From: an uncultured Acidimicrobiales bacterium
GTDB lineage: Bacteria; Actinomycetota; Acidimicrobiia; Acidimicrobiales; CADCSY01
NCBI GenBank assembly: GCA_902805555.1
Contig: CADCSY010000009.1
Span: forward strand, 1-33,961
Direction of reading: 5' to 3'
DNA: 33,961 nt
The notes beneath the pieces were generated by a model. It did no database searches. It worked only from the letters and a program-made list of their open reading frames with translations, and had not been told where the DNA came from. A program made the translations under genes and the position numbers. Shown in pieces: positions 8,321 to 15,712 of this stretch (positions are counted from its first letter, which is position 1; every line of letters begins with the position of its first letter).

Positions 8321-8452
8321 TGGTGCCCTTCTGGCGAGGAGCGAAGCGCAGAGCCCGGTTCTGGAGCGGGAGCCTCGGCGTACCCGTAGGAGCGGTGCGT
8401 CGATGGTACCCATGGCGGGGTCGCGGCAGTCGGCTCGGCTCCTGCGGGACGG

Positions 8453-8458
8453 CAGGAT
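8453..8458 (+). promoter_or_regulatory. Leaderless-type -10 box (CAGGAT) for azlC
   Basis: CAGGAT is followed by 6 bases and then the second of two tandem GTG codons (8465). The same CAGGAT-N6-start arrangement occurs at the metallophosphoesterase gene. Bases 2 (A) and 6 (T), the critical -10 positions, are kept. Confidence 0.4.
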
Positions 8459-8464
8459 GAGGTG

Positions 8465-9178
8465 GTGCGCGTCTCCAGCGAGCTCCGGGCCGGCGTGGCG
8501 GCCGTCGCGCCGATGATCGTCGGCGTCGTCCCCTTCGGCCTCGTCGCCGGCGCCCAGCCGACCACGGAGGGCCTGGGCGGCGTCGCTGCGGTCGGCCTCT
8601 CCACCGTCGTCTTCGCCGGCGCTTCCCAGCTCGCTGCCGCCGACGTCCTCGCCGACGGTGGCTCGGCGGTGGTCGCCACCCTCGCCGCCCTCACGATCAA
8701 CCTGCGCATGCTCCTCTACTCCGCATCGCTCGCGCCCTTCCTCGCCCATCTGTCGTTCGGGCGGCGCATGGGCGCCGCCTACCTCATGACGGACCAGGCC
8801 TATGCGGTGTCCATCACCCGCTGGACGAGCGGTGCGGACCAGGAGGAGCGCCGGCTCACCTACTACCTCGGGGCGGGCGTCAGCCTCTGGCTCGTCTGGC
8901 AGCTGAGCACGATCGCAGGGGTCCTCCTCGGCGGCGTCGTGCCCGAGTCCCTCCCGCTCGGCTTCGCCGTCCCCCTCGTGTTCCTCGTGCTCCTCGTCCC
9001 GGCCATCACGTCACGGTCCGCTGCGGTGGCCGCCGCAGTCGGTGGCGCCGCCGCTGTGGCCGCCGCGGCCCTGGACGCCGGTCCGCTGTCGGTGATCGTC
9101 GGCGCCCTCAGCGGCATCGTCGCCGGAGCGGCTGCAGAAGCGCTCGACGATCGCCTCGGGATGCACCAGGGGACATGA
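8465..9178 (+). CDS. azlC: AzlC-type branched-chain amino acid exporter, large subunit
   Basis: A 237-residue multi-pass membrane protein of the AzlC family, which together with small AzlD exports branched-chain amino acids and their analogues. Family hallmarks are the N-terminal ELRAGVAAVAPMIVGVVPFGLVAG, STVVFAGASQLAAADVLADG and TINLRMLLYSASLAPFL, then MTDQAYAVSITRW. About seven hydrophobic segments can be seen. Two tandem GTG codons at 8462 and 8465 are possible starts. I prefer 8465 because of the 6-base spacing to the CAGGAT box. The stop overlaps the azlD start by ATGA (9175-9178), so the two are translationally coupled. The transported substrate in this organism is not known. Confidence 0.92.
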   Translation: MRVSSELRAGVAAVAPMIVGVVPFGLVAGAQPTTEGLGGVAAVGLSTVVFAGASQLAAADVLADGGSAVVATLAALTINLRMLLYSASLAPFLAHLSFGRRMGAAYLMTDQAYAVSITRWTSGADQEERRLTYYLGAGVSLWLVWQLSTIAGVLLGGVVPESLPLGFAVPLVFLVLLVPAITSRSAAVAAAVGGAAAVAAAALDAGPLSVIVGALSGIVAGAAAEALDDRLGMHQGT

Positions 9179-9486
9179 GCAGGATCTGGACCACCATCGT
9201 GCTGGCGGGCGTCGGGACCTTCGCCATGCGTGCGTCGTTCCTGGCGGCCGCGCACCGCCTGGCTGCCGTCCCGCCATGGGTCCAGCGCCTGCTGCGCCAG
9301 ATCCCGCCCGCCGCCCTGGCGGCCATCGTGCTCCCCGCGCTGCTCCGACCCGAAGGGGCGGTCGACCCCCTCCACCCACGCTTCGCCGCCGGGGTGCTCG
9401 CCGGCCTGGTGGCGTGGCGCACCCGGAACACCGCCCTCACGTTGGTCGTGGGGATGACCACGCTCGTCCTGCTCGAGGCGCTCTGA
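9175..9486 (+). CDS. azlD: AzlD-type small subunit of branched-chain amino acid exporter
   Basis: A 103-residue, very hydrophobic protein with four predicted membrane segments, the size and topology of AzlD. Its sequence GVGTFAMRASFLAAAHRL, PPWVQRLLRQIPPAALAAIVLPALL and LAGLVAWRTRNTALTLVVGM matches the family pattern, including the conserved R-x-x-F/P near the first segment and the P-P-A-A motif. The ATG start overlaps the azlC stop in an ATGA junction, giving one bicistronic unit ending at a 10-bp hairpin over its own stop codon. AzlD is required with AzlC for export in the characterised pairs. Confidence 0.93.
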   Translation: MSRIWTTIVLAGVGTFAMRASFLAAAHRLAAVPPWVQRLLRQIPPAALAAIVLPALLRPEGAVDPLHPRFAAGVLAGLVAWRTRNTALTLVVGMTTLVLLEAL

Positions 9487-9499
9487 CCGGCGCCTCGAG
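9472..9499. terminator. Bidirectional terminator hairpin after azlCD
   Basis: CTCGAGGCGC (9472-9481) pairs perfectly with GCGCCTCGAG (9490-9499) around an 8-base loop that contains the azlD stop codon. It separates azlD from the convergent STAS gene ending at 9517. Confidence 0.6.
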
Positions 9500-9516
9500 G
9501 CCCGGCGAGCGCAGGA

Positions 9517-9828
9517 TCAGGCGGGGGCGATGGCGATGGCGCGGCCGAGGCCGGTGACCTCGAGCACCTGGGTGGCGAGAGCCGACGGGCTGCGCACCTC
9601 GACGGTGGCGCCGGCGGCCCGGGCGAGCTCGGTCACGTGGGCGAGGCCGCCGAGCCCGGTCGAGTCGATGAACGACAGGCCCGCCAGGTCGAGCACGATG
9701 TGGTCGTCACCGACGTCGATGACCCCACGGACGATGGCCACGAGGTTGGGGGTCGACCCGAGGTCGAGCTCCCCTTCGAGGACGATGACGGTGCGGGGGT
9801 TGCGGTCGGTGATCGTGGCCTGGAACAT
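9517..9828 (-). CDS. STAS-domain anti-sigma factor antagonist
   Basis: The 103-residue product is a single STAS domain of the SpoIIAA/RsbV type. The switch segment reads LSFIDSTGLGGL, with Ser56 as the expected phosphorylation site. In partner switching, the unphosphorylated antagonist binds an RsbW-like kinase and frees the sigma factor. ATG 9828 is preceded by GGGAGAG at good spacing. The nearest possible kinase partner is the ATPase at 12076-12507, about 2.2 kb away and not in the same operon, so the pairing is only a suggestion. No sigma factor gene is in the window. Confidence 0.92.
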   Translation of the reverse strand: MFQATITDRNPRTVIVLEGELDLGSTPNLVAIVRGVIDVGDDHIVLDLAGLSFIDSTGLGGLAHVTELARAAGATVEVRSPSALATQVLEVTGLGRAIAIAPA

Positions 9829-9948
9829 GCGTCGCTCTCCCGAGATGCGAGAAGAACTGCGGGGGCGGGCGCTGCGAGCTGAACGGCCGGGTACCCAGTT
9901 TGCGCCCCCCTCGGCAGGTGCGCAAGACCCACCTCGCCGGTCGGACGC

Positions 9949-9985
9949 GCCGGTCCGGCCGCCCCCAGGGGACGGCCGGACCGGC
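9949..9985 (-). terminator. Strong terminator hairpin downstream of amt
   Basis: GCCGGTCCGGCCG (9949-9961) pairs perfectly over 13 bp with CGGCCGGACCGGC (9973-9985), with an 11-base loop, starting 5 bases after the amt stop. There is no U-tract. The remaining gap up to the STAS gene holds only that gene's ribosome-binding region. Confidence 0.75.
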
Positions 9986-9990
9986 AGCGC

Positions 9991-11292
9991 TCAGACGTCG
10001 GCGGTCGAGCGCTGGTCGGCGTCGCTGCCGTGGGAGACGATCGTGCCGAGACCCGAGGCGATCGACCCGAAGGCGTAGGCCGTCTCTGCGTGCTGGCTCC
10101 GGTCGAGGCCCTCGAGCTCCTGCTCGGGCGACACCCGCAGACCGATGACGAGGTCGATCACCTTGGCGATCAGGAGCGACACCACGAACGAGTAGGCGAA
10201 GGTGGCGGCGCTCGCGACCGCCTGGTCGGCGAGGAGCTCGGCGCCGCCGCCGAAGAGCAGCCCGTCGTAGCCGAGCTCGTTCACCGCCGTGTCGGCGAAG
10301 AGGCCGAGCATGAGGGCCCCGAGCAGACCGCCGACGAGGTGGACGCCGATCACGTCGAGGGAGTCGTCGTAGCCGAAGCGGTTCTTCAGCGAGATGGCCA
10401 GCAGGCACACCACGCCGGCGGCGCCGCCGATGGCGATCGGGGCGAGCCCGCCCACGAAGCCGGCGCACGGCGTGATGGCGACGAGTCCTGCGACCGCACC
10501 CGAGGCGGCACCCAGGGTGGTCGGGTGCCCGTCCCTGAGGCGCTCGGTCAGGATCCACGTGAGCATCCCGGCCGAGGCTGCGAGGAAGGTGTTCATGAGC
10601 GCCTGGGCGGCCACGGCGTTGGCGCCGAGGGCGGACCCGGCGTTGAACCCGAACCAGCCGAACCACAGGATGCCGGTGCCGAGCAGGGTCAGGGGCAGGG
10701 AGTGGGGCGGCATCGCGTCGTGGCCCCATCCCCTCCGCTTGCCGAGGACGATCACCACCGCCAGGGCAGCCGCCCCGGCGTTGATGTGGACGACCGCACC
10801 TCCTGCGAAGTCGAGGGCGCCCAGCTCGAAGAGCCAGCCGCCGCCGAAGACCCAGTGGGCCACGGGGGCGTAGACGAGGACGAGCCAGGCCCCGATGAAG
10901 AGCAGGTAGGCGCTGAACTTCATCCGATCGGCGGTGGCGCCGGTGATGAGGGCGGGCGTGATCACCGCGAAGGTCATCTGGTAGGCGCAGAACAAGACGA
11001 AGGGGATGGTGAGGCCGAGGAACTCGGGCCCGAGGTCGGGGCCCACGTCTCGGAGCCCGACGAAGTCGAGGTTGCCGAGCAGCCCACCGTTGCCCGGGTC
11101 GCCGAAGGCGATGGTGAAGCCCACCAGCGCCCACAGCACCGCCATCAGCCCCATCGCAGAGAAGTTCTGCATGAGCATGCCGAGGACGTTCTTGCTGCGG
11201 ACCATCCCTGCGTAGAAGAAGGCGAGGCCCGGTGTCATGAACAGCACCAGGGCCGTCGACACCAGCATCCACGCGGTGTTGCCTGAATCCAT
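9991..11292 (-). CDS. amt: Ammonium transporter (Amt/MEP/Rh)
   Basis: A 433-residue Amt-family channel with about 11 membrane segments. Recognisable parts are FFYAGMVRSKNVLGMLMQNF, the region LDFAGGAVVHINAGAAAL with the first pore histidine, WFGFNAGSALGAN, TPCAGFVGGLAPIAIG, and DVIGVHLVGGLLGALMLGLF with the second pore histidine. It imports ammonium or ammonia. The frame is open up to 12060, but that part is antisense to the DedA-like gene. ATG 11292 is preceded by GGAG and begins MDSGNTAWMLVSTALVLFM, a typical Amt start. No glnK follows, since a perfect terminator lies directly downstream. A GlnR-like site sits 50-65 bases upstream, so nitrogen control is likely. Confidence 0.96.
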   Translation of the reverse strand: MDSGNTAWMLVSTALVLFMTPGLAFFYAGMVRSKNVLGMLMQNFSAMGLMAVLWALVGFTIAFGDPGNGGLLGNLDFVGLRDVGPDLGPEFLGLTIPFVLFCAYQMTFAVITPALITGATADRMKFSAYLLFIGAWLVLVYAPVAHWVFGGGWLFELGALDFAGGAVVHINAGAAALAVVIVLGKRRGWGHDAMPPHSLPLTLLGTGILWFGWFGFNAGSALGANAVAAQALMNTFLAASAGMLTWILTERLRDGHPTTLGAASGAVAGLVAITPCAGFVGGLAPIAIGGAAGVVCLLAISLKNRFGYDDSLDVIGVHLVGGLLGALMLGLFADTAVNELGYDGLLFGGGAELLADQAVASAATFAYSFVVSLLIAKVIDLVIGLRVSPEQELEGLDRSQHAETAYAFGSIASGLGTIVSHGSDADQRSTADV

Positions 11293-11342
11293 CGTGATCT
11301 CCGTCTGTCGGAACGCTGTCCCTCCCACCATGACGGCCCGCT

Positions 11343-11358
11343 GTTTCAGGCGCGTTTC
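11343..11358 (-). promoter_or_regulatory. GlnR-like box pair upstream of amt
   Basis: On the minus strand GAAAC-N6-GAAAC, 11-bp spaced, also satisfies the AC-N9-AC pattern of actinobacterial GlnR sites. It lies 50-65 bases before the amt start, where nitrogen regulators of amt usually bind. A weaker TTCAT half-box continues the 11-bp phase upstream. Confidence 0.4.
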
Positions 11359-11393
11359 CCGTCGATGAACGCCTCGGCCCGAGGCGCCCGGCC

Positions 11394-11399
11394 TAGCGT
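11394..11399 (+). promoter_or_regulatory. Leaderless-type -10 box for the DedA-like gene
   Basis: TAGCGT is followed by 7 bases and then GTG 11407. This points to GTG 11407 rather than ATG 11365 as the start. Confidence 0.5.
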
Positions 11400-11406
11400 C
11401 CGTGCG

Positions 11407-12069
11407 GTGGCTGGTGGGACCGGGTCCGCACCGGACCGTCCGGCGCGCCGGTCGGGCACCCGGCCGGGTGGCCGGGGCAGGACGGCCCTCCTGACGGTGC
11501 CGCTGGTGGTGGTGTTCGCCACCGCGGCGCTGGGCAACGCCCTCGCCCCGTCCCTGGTGGGCACCCACCCTGCGGTGCTGCTGGCCATGAACGCCACCAC
11601 CCGGCACCTGCTGCTCACGTCGGGCTCGGTCGACGTCGTGACCTGGACGCTGCTCGGGCTCGGGCGCCGCCTGCTCGAGGATCCGTTCCTGTACTTCCTC
11701 GGTCGGTGGTACGGCGACGACGCGCTCGCCTGGGTCGACCGGAAGGTCGGCGGTGGTCGCGGGCTCGACCTCGTCCGCCGCCGGTTCAAGCTGCTCGGCT
11801 ACCCGCTCGTGGCTCTGGCCCCCGGCGGCGTCGTCTGCCTCCTGGCGGGGGCGTCCGGCATGGGGCCGGTTGCGTTCCTCACGCTCAACATCCTCGGCAC
11901 CATCGCCGCCCTCGTCGCGCTCCGGGCCATCGGCGAGGAGGCGGCGCAGCCGATCGAGGAGGTCGTCGCGTTCGTCGCCCGGAACCCCGTGCCGCTGACC
12001 GTCCTGACGATCCTGCTCACCGGCGGCTGGCTCGTGCGCCGCCGGCGGGCGGGGCAGCACCTGCCCTGA
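11407..12069 (+). CDS. DedA/VTT-like integral membrane protein
   Basis: From GTG 11407 the product is 220 residues with about four hydrophobic segments (LLTVPLVVVFATAALGNALA, VLLAMNATTRHLLLTSGSVD, GYPLVALAPGGVVCLLAGAS, VAFLTLNILGTIAALVALRA). The central EDPFLYFLGRWYGDDALAWVDRK resembles the DP..Y.lGR..G stretch of DedA-family VTT domains, which are proposed lipid scramblases or transporters. The similarity is partial, so the family call is tentative. The start is chosen from the TAGCGT box 7 bases ahead; ATG 11365 would add 14 residues of poor character. It diverges from amt, and converges with the ATPase gene with only 6 bases between the stops and no terminator there. Confidence 0.6.
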   Translation: MAGGTGSAPDRPARRSGTRPGGRGRTALLTVPLVVVFATAALGNALAPSLVGTHPAVLLAMNATTRHLLLTSGSVDVVTWTLLGLGRRLLEDPFLYFLGRWYGDDALAWVDRKVGGGRGLDLVRRRFKLLGYPLVALAPGGVVCLLAGASGMGPVAFLTLNILGTIAALVALRAIGEEAAQPIEEVVAFVARNPVPLTVLTILLTGGWLVRRRRAGQHLP

Positions 12070-12075
12070 CGATCC

Positions 12076-12507
12076 TCAGCGGCACGCCGCACGGAGCTCG
12101 AACCACACGCGCTTGCCGCCCACCAGGGTCTCCGACCCCCAACGAGCGGCCAGTGCCTCGACGAGCTGGAGCCCACGACCGTGCTCCTCGGCACCCCGGG
12201 GGTACGCCGGCGCAGCCAGGCCGGCGGCGCAGTCGGACACCGCCACCCCGATCACCGCCCCCTCGACCTCGACGTCGAGGCGGAACGGCGTCGTGGCGTG
12301 GATCACAGCGTTCGTCACGAGCTCGCTCGTCAGCAGGGCTGCGACCCGGACCGTCGGCTCGGGGATGCCCGGGCTCAGGAACCCCACGACCATCCTCCGG
12401 GCGGTGGCGACGGCGGCCACGGTCGGCGGGTGCCACAGACGGAAGGACGGACAGCGGGCACCCGCGTCCACGTCCCCGAGGAGCACCTGTCCGCCTGCAC
12501 GTAGCAT
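12076..12507 (-). CDS. RsbW-like ATP-binding regulator (HATPase)
   Basis: The product is 143 residues from ATG 12507, a single GHKL ATPase domain of the anti-sigma/serine-kinase type abundant in actinobacteria. The N box is LLTSELVTNAVIHA, the ATP-lid region is SDCAAGLAAPAYPRGAEEHGRGL, and the domain closes with LVEALAARWGSETLVGGKRVWFEL. The usual DxGxG of the G1 box is degenerate (DCAAG), as often in this subfamily. ATG 12507 has GAGAGGGG at good distance. GTG 12528 would be seven codons longer. TAGTGT at 12533-12538 would place transcription near 12528. It could act with the STAS protein at 9517-9828, but this is unproven. Confidence 0.85.
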   Translation of the reverse strand: MLRAGGQVLLGDVDAGARCPSFRLWHPPTVAAVATARRMVVGFLSPGIPEPTVRVAALLTSELVTNAVIHATTPFRLDVEVEGAVIGVAVSDCAAGLAAPAYPRGAEEHGRGLQLVEALAARWGSETLVGGKRVWFELRAACR

Positions 12508-12532
12508 CTGCGCCCCTCTCCGCGTCACCGTG

Positions 12533-12538
12533 ACACTA
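12533..12538 (-). promoter_or_regulatory. Candidate -10 box for the RsbW-like gene
   Basis: TAGTGT on the minus strand would start transcription near 12526, leaving a short leader with the GAGAGGGG ribosome-binding site ahead of ATG 12507. Confidence 0.4.
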
Positions 12539-12603
12539 CCAAGAGTCGTCGGCCGGGGCCGGCCAAACCGGACGAGGACCCCGAAGGCCCCGAAACGGAG
12601 CCC

Positions 12604-13443
12604 TCATCCCCCCAGGTGGTCGAGGAGGGGGGGCAGGACGTCGGCCGCGTGGCGCTCGGGGAGCCAGTGACCAGCGCCCTCGAGCGCCACGAAGCGGTAG
12701 GCGCCGTCGACGTGGGCAGCAGTGCCCTCCGCTGCGGTCCGCCCGAGGGCGGGGTCGGCGCTCCCCCACACGAAGAGCGTCGGCACCGCGATCCGCCCGA
12801 CCGCCCGCAGCTGTGCGGGCGACGCCCCGGCCGCCCGGTACCACGACAGGGCGGCCGTGAGCGCGCCGGGCTCGGCCATGGCCTCCACGTAGGCGGCTGC
12901 CCGCTCGGCGTCCAGCCCGCTGCGCTCGAGCATGACCCGCAGGGGCGCCCCACCCGCCGCGAGCAGCAACCGCTCGGGCAGCCACGGCACCTGGAACACG
13001 GGGATGTAGGCGGACCGCAGGGCCTGCGCGGAGCGGGGCAGGGACGCCAGCATGGCTGCGGGGTGTGGCGTGGACAGCGACGTGATCGTACGCAGCCTGC
13101 CGGGGTGCTGCGCAGCGAGTGCCCACGCCACCGCCCCACCCCAGTCGTGGCCAACCACGTCGAAGCGCTCGGCGCCGAGCGTGGAGGCCATGCCGAGCAC
13201 GTCCTCGACGAGACGGTCGAGGCGGTAGTCCGCCACCAGCCGGGGCCGGGCGCCGGCGCTGTAGCCGCGCTGCCACGGTGCGACGACACGATGGCCCGAG
13301 GCGGCGAGTGCCGGGGCGACCGTTTCCCAGGCGGCAGGGGTCTGCGGCCACCCGTGGAGGAGGAACACCACCGGCCCGTCCGCCGGCCCCTCCACGTTGG
13401 CGGGGAAGCGGTACGGGCCGACATCGAGCTGCTGGAGCGCCAT
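12604..13443 (-). CDS. Alpha/beta hydrolase, epoxide hydrolase/dehalogenase type
   Basis: A 279-residue alpha/beta-hydrolase. The oxyanion motif is HGWPQ (residues 30-34). The nucleophile elbow is GHDWGG with Asp100 in place of serine, the mark of epoxide hydrolases and haloalkane dehalogenases. A likely acid lies in FVWGSADPALG, and the catalytic histidine is in GAGHWLPE (about His259). An aspartate nucleophile forms an alkyl-enzyme ester intermediate. HGWPQ and the helical cap (about residues 125-200) favour epoxide hydrolase. ATG 13443 is preceded by AAGGG. It follows the F420-type oxidoreductase gene in the same direction after 26 bases and may be co-transcribed with it. The physiological substrate is unknown. 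Confidence 0.88.
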   Translation of the reverse strand: MALQQLDVGPYRFPANVEGPADGPVVFLLHGWPQTPAAWETVAPALAASGHRVVAPWQRGYSAGARPRLVADYRLDRLVEDVLGMASTLGAERFDVVGHDWGGAVAWALAAQHPGRLRTITSLSTPHPAAMLASLPRSAQALRSAYIPVFQVPWLPERLLLAAGGAPLRVMLERSGLDAERAAAYVEAMAEPGALTAALSWYRAAGASPAQLRAVGRIAVPTLFVWGSADPALGRTAAEGTAAHVDGAYRFVALEGAGHWLPERHAADVLPPLLDHLGG

Positions 13444-13469
13444 GGCTGGCCCTTACCCAGCGGCCGCGA

Positions 13470-14507
13470 TCACGCCGCCCAGGCCTTGACCTTCTCGATG
13501 ACCTCCAGCGGGTCCGGTCCGGCCGGGGTGACCGAGAGGACGGTGACGCCCGACTCCTTGTAGGCCTGCACCTGCTCGCGGACGAAGCCCTCGTCACCGA
13601 ACAGGGAGCTGGCCTGCAGGAACTCGTCGGGGATCTTGGCGGCCGCCTCGTCCTTCAGGCCGTCGAGGTAGAGGTCCTGGATCTCCTTCGCCTCGGCCTC
13701 GTAGCCGTACCGCGAGAAGAGGTCGTTGTAGAAGTTCTTGCCGCGGGCGCCCATGCCCCCCACGTACAGCGCCGTCATCGGCCGGTTGGCGTCCCTGACC
13801 CTGCGCGCTGCGTCCTCGTCACCGAAGCCCACGACGCCACCGGCAACGACCTGCAGCGGGCCGAGCTCGGGCGCCCGGTCGGCGAACCCGGCGTCGAGGT
13901 CCTCGCCCCACACGTCGCGCGCCTTGCCGGGGTTGTAGAAGATCGGGAGCCAGCCGTCGGCGAGCTCGGCGGTCATCTGCACGTTCTTCGGCCCGAGGGA
14001 GGCCACGTAGATGGGGATGTCGGTCCGCCGGGGGTGGGTGATGATCTTCAGCGGCTTCCCCAGACCGGTCCCCTGGCCCTCGGGCAGGGGCAGCTGGTAC
14101 GCCCGCCCGTCGTGGACGACGCGCTCGCGGCGCCACACCATCCGGCAGATCTCGATGATCTCCCTCGTGCGCTGGAGCGGGCGGTCGTAGGGCACCCCGT
14201 GGAAGCCCTCGATCACCTGGGGGCCGGAGGCGCCCAGGCCGAGGACGGCACGACCGTCCGACAGCTCGTCGAGGCCGGCGGCGGTCATCGCCAGCAGCGT
14301 CGGGGTGCGGGTGTAGATCGGCAGGATCCCCGACGCGATCTCGACCCGCTCCGTCTTCGCCGCCAGGTAGCCCATGAGGGTCGGGGCGTCGTTGCCGTAC
14401 GCCTCGGCCACCCACACCATGTCGATGCCGGCCTTCTCCCGCTCCACGACCTGGTCCACGGCCTGCTTGAACCCGCCTGCGTAGCTGAGCCCCATGCTGA
14501 GCTTCAT
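13470..14507 (-). CDS. LLM-class F420-dependent oxidoreductase
   Basis: A 345-residue luciferase-like monooxygenase-fold protein of the F420-dependent type. Features include MGLSYAGGFKQAVDQVVEREKAGIDMVWVAEAYG at the N-terminus, IASGILPIYTRTPTLLAMTAAGLDELSDGRAVLGLGASGPQV, the family's best known block, and PIYVASLGPKNVQMTAELADGWLP. It probably transfers hydride between F420H2 and an unknown substrate. ATG 14507 is preceded by AGGGGGG. The open frame upstream runs antisense and was discarded. It lies 53 bases after the thiolase gene, and together with the DUF35 protein, second oxidoreductase and hydrolase forms a same-strand set reminiscent of lipid, sterol or aromatic side-chain catabolism. 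Confidence 0.9.
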   Translation of the reverse strand: MKLSMGLSYAGGFKQAVDQVVEREKAGIDMVWVAEAYGNDAPTLMGYLAAKTERVEIASGILPIYTRTPTLLAMTAAGLDELSDGRAVLGLGASGPQVIEGFHGVPYDRPLQRTREIIEICRMVWRRERVVHDGRAYQLPLPEGQGTGLGKPLKIITHPRRTDIPIYVASLGPKNVQMTAELADGWLPIFYNPGKARDVWGEDLDAGFADRAPELGPLQVVAGGVVGFGDEDAARRVRDANRPMTALYVGGMGARGKNFYNDLFSRYGYEAEAKEIQDLYLDGLKDEAAAKIPDEFLQASSLFGDEGFVREQVQAYKESGVTVLSVTPAGPDPLEVIEKVKAWAA

Positions 14508-14560
14508 CTGTCCCCCCCTGTCGACGCGCCGACGGCCGGCGGCCCTCGTACGCCCCCGGT

Positions 14561-15712
14561 CTACTGCGCCTGGTTGGTGAGGACGAGGGTGCCGGAGGCG
14601 CCGAACATGCCGCCGACCCCGTGCGCCACGCTGACCTCGACCCCCGGGACCTGCGCCGCCGCGGTGCCCCGCAGCTGGCGGACCGACTCCTGGATCGCGA
14701 ACATGCCGTACATGCCGGTGTGGGTGTAGCTGAGCCCGCCGCCGTTCGTGTTGAGGGGCAGGGAGCCGCCCGGGGCGGTGTTGCCCTCCCCGATGAACGC
14801 GGCCGCCTCGCCCCTCCCGACGAAGCCGAGGTCCTCGAGCCCGTAGATCGGGAGGTGGGCGAAGGCGTCGTAGATCATGAGGTGGTCCACGTCGGCGTGG
14901 CCGATCCCGCTCTCGGCGAACGCCTTGGCGCCGGACACCCGGAACGCCTTGGAGGTCGTGAAGTCCTCCATCTGCGAGACCATCGGCGTCTCGCACGACT
15001 CCCCCGTGCCGAGCACGTAGACCGGGGGGCTCGTCAGGTCCATGGACCGCGCCCGCTCGGCCGAGGTCACGAGGAGGGCGCCCCCACCGTCGGTCACCAG
15101 GCAGCACTCGAGCAGGTGCATGGGGTAGGCGATCATCCTGGAGGCCAGGACGTCCTCCACGGTGATGGGGTCGCGCATCATCGCCCTGGGGTTCTGCGCC
15201 GCCCACTGCCGCTGGACCACCGCCACGGTCGCGAGCTGCTCGGCGGTGAGCCCGGTCTCCTTCATGTAGCGGAGCACACCGATCGGGAACATCGTCGGTG
15301 GGCCCGTCGGGCCGTACGGCACCTCGAACTGGCCGTTCAACGACTGGAGGTCGGGGCTCCAGGCGCCGTTGCCCACCCGTGAGCGCCCCGACTCCCCGTG
15401 GGTCACGAGCACGACCTCGCACATGCCGGCGGCGATGGCGGCAGCCGCGTGGCGCACGTGCAGCATGAAGGAGCAACCGCCGACGCTCGTCCCGTCGACC
15501 CAGGTCGGCGTGATGCCGAGGTGCTTGGCCACCGCCACCGGGCTCTGGCCTGCGGAGGCCACGCCGTCGATCTCCGCCTTGTCGATGCCGCAGTCGCGGA
15601 TGGCGTTGACGGCGGCGTCGGCGTGCAGGCCGAGCGCCGACAGCTGCGGGATGCGACCGAGCTCGCTCGTCTCGGCAGCTCCGACGATGGCGATCTGGCC
15701 CTTGATGCTCAC
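14561..15712 (-). CDS. Thiolase-fold enzyme (SCPx/Ltp-like acyl-CoA thiolase or aldolase)
   Basis: A 383-residue thiolase-superfamily protein of the lipid-transfer-protein type. Visible blocks are IAIVGAAETSELGRI, DGTSVGGCSFMLHVRHAAAAI with the nucleophile-region cysteine, CCLVTDGGGALLVTS, YDAFAHLPIYGLEDLGFVGRGEAAAF, LPLNTNGGGLSYTHTGMYG and VSVAHGVGGMFGASGTLVL. Such proteins pair with a DUF35 OB-fold subunit and cleave or condense acyl-CoA. In cholesterol side-chain degradation the Ltp2-ChsH2 DUF35 pair acts as a retro-aldolase. GTG 15712 overlaps the DUF35 gene's TGA in a GTGA junction, supporting a complex made in equal amounts. Thiolase versus aldolase cannot be decided by eye. Confidence 0.88.
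   Translation of the reverse strand: MSIKGQIAIVGAAETSELGRIPQLSALGLHADAAVNAIRDCGIDKAEIDGVASAGQSPVAVAKHLGITPTWVDGTSVGGCSFMLHVRHAAAAIAAGMCEVVLVTHGESGRSRVGNGAWSPDLQSLNGQFEVPYGPTGPPTMFPIGVLRYMKETGLTAEQLATVAVVQRQWAAQNPRAMMRDPITVEDVLASRMIAYPMHLLECCLVTDGGGALLVTSAERARSMDLTSPPVYVLGTGESCETPMVSQMEDFTTSKAFRVSGAKAFAESGIGHADVDHLMIYDAFAHLPIYGLEDLGFVGRGEAAAFIGEGNTAPGGSLPLNTNGGGLSYTHTGMYGMFAIQESVRQLRGTAAAQVPGVEVSVAHGVGGMFGASGTLVLTNQAQ

Noticed and set aside
8321-8749. Longer N-terminus for the GAF-ANTAR protein
   Set aside because: Antisense to azlC and outside the GAF domain; GTG 8320 has a ribosome-binding site.
11293-12060. N-terminal extension of the amt frame
   Set aside because: Antisense to the DedA-like gene and without domain similarity; ATG 11292 has a ribosome-binding site and the typical Amt N-terminus.
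12524-12534. 11-bp palindrome GTCACCGTGAC near the RsbW-like promoter as an operator
   Set aside because: Too short to distinguish from chance in 72% GC sequence, and it overlaps a proposed start region.
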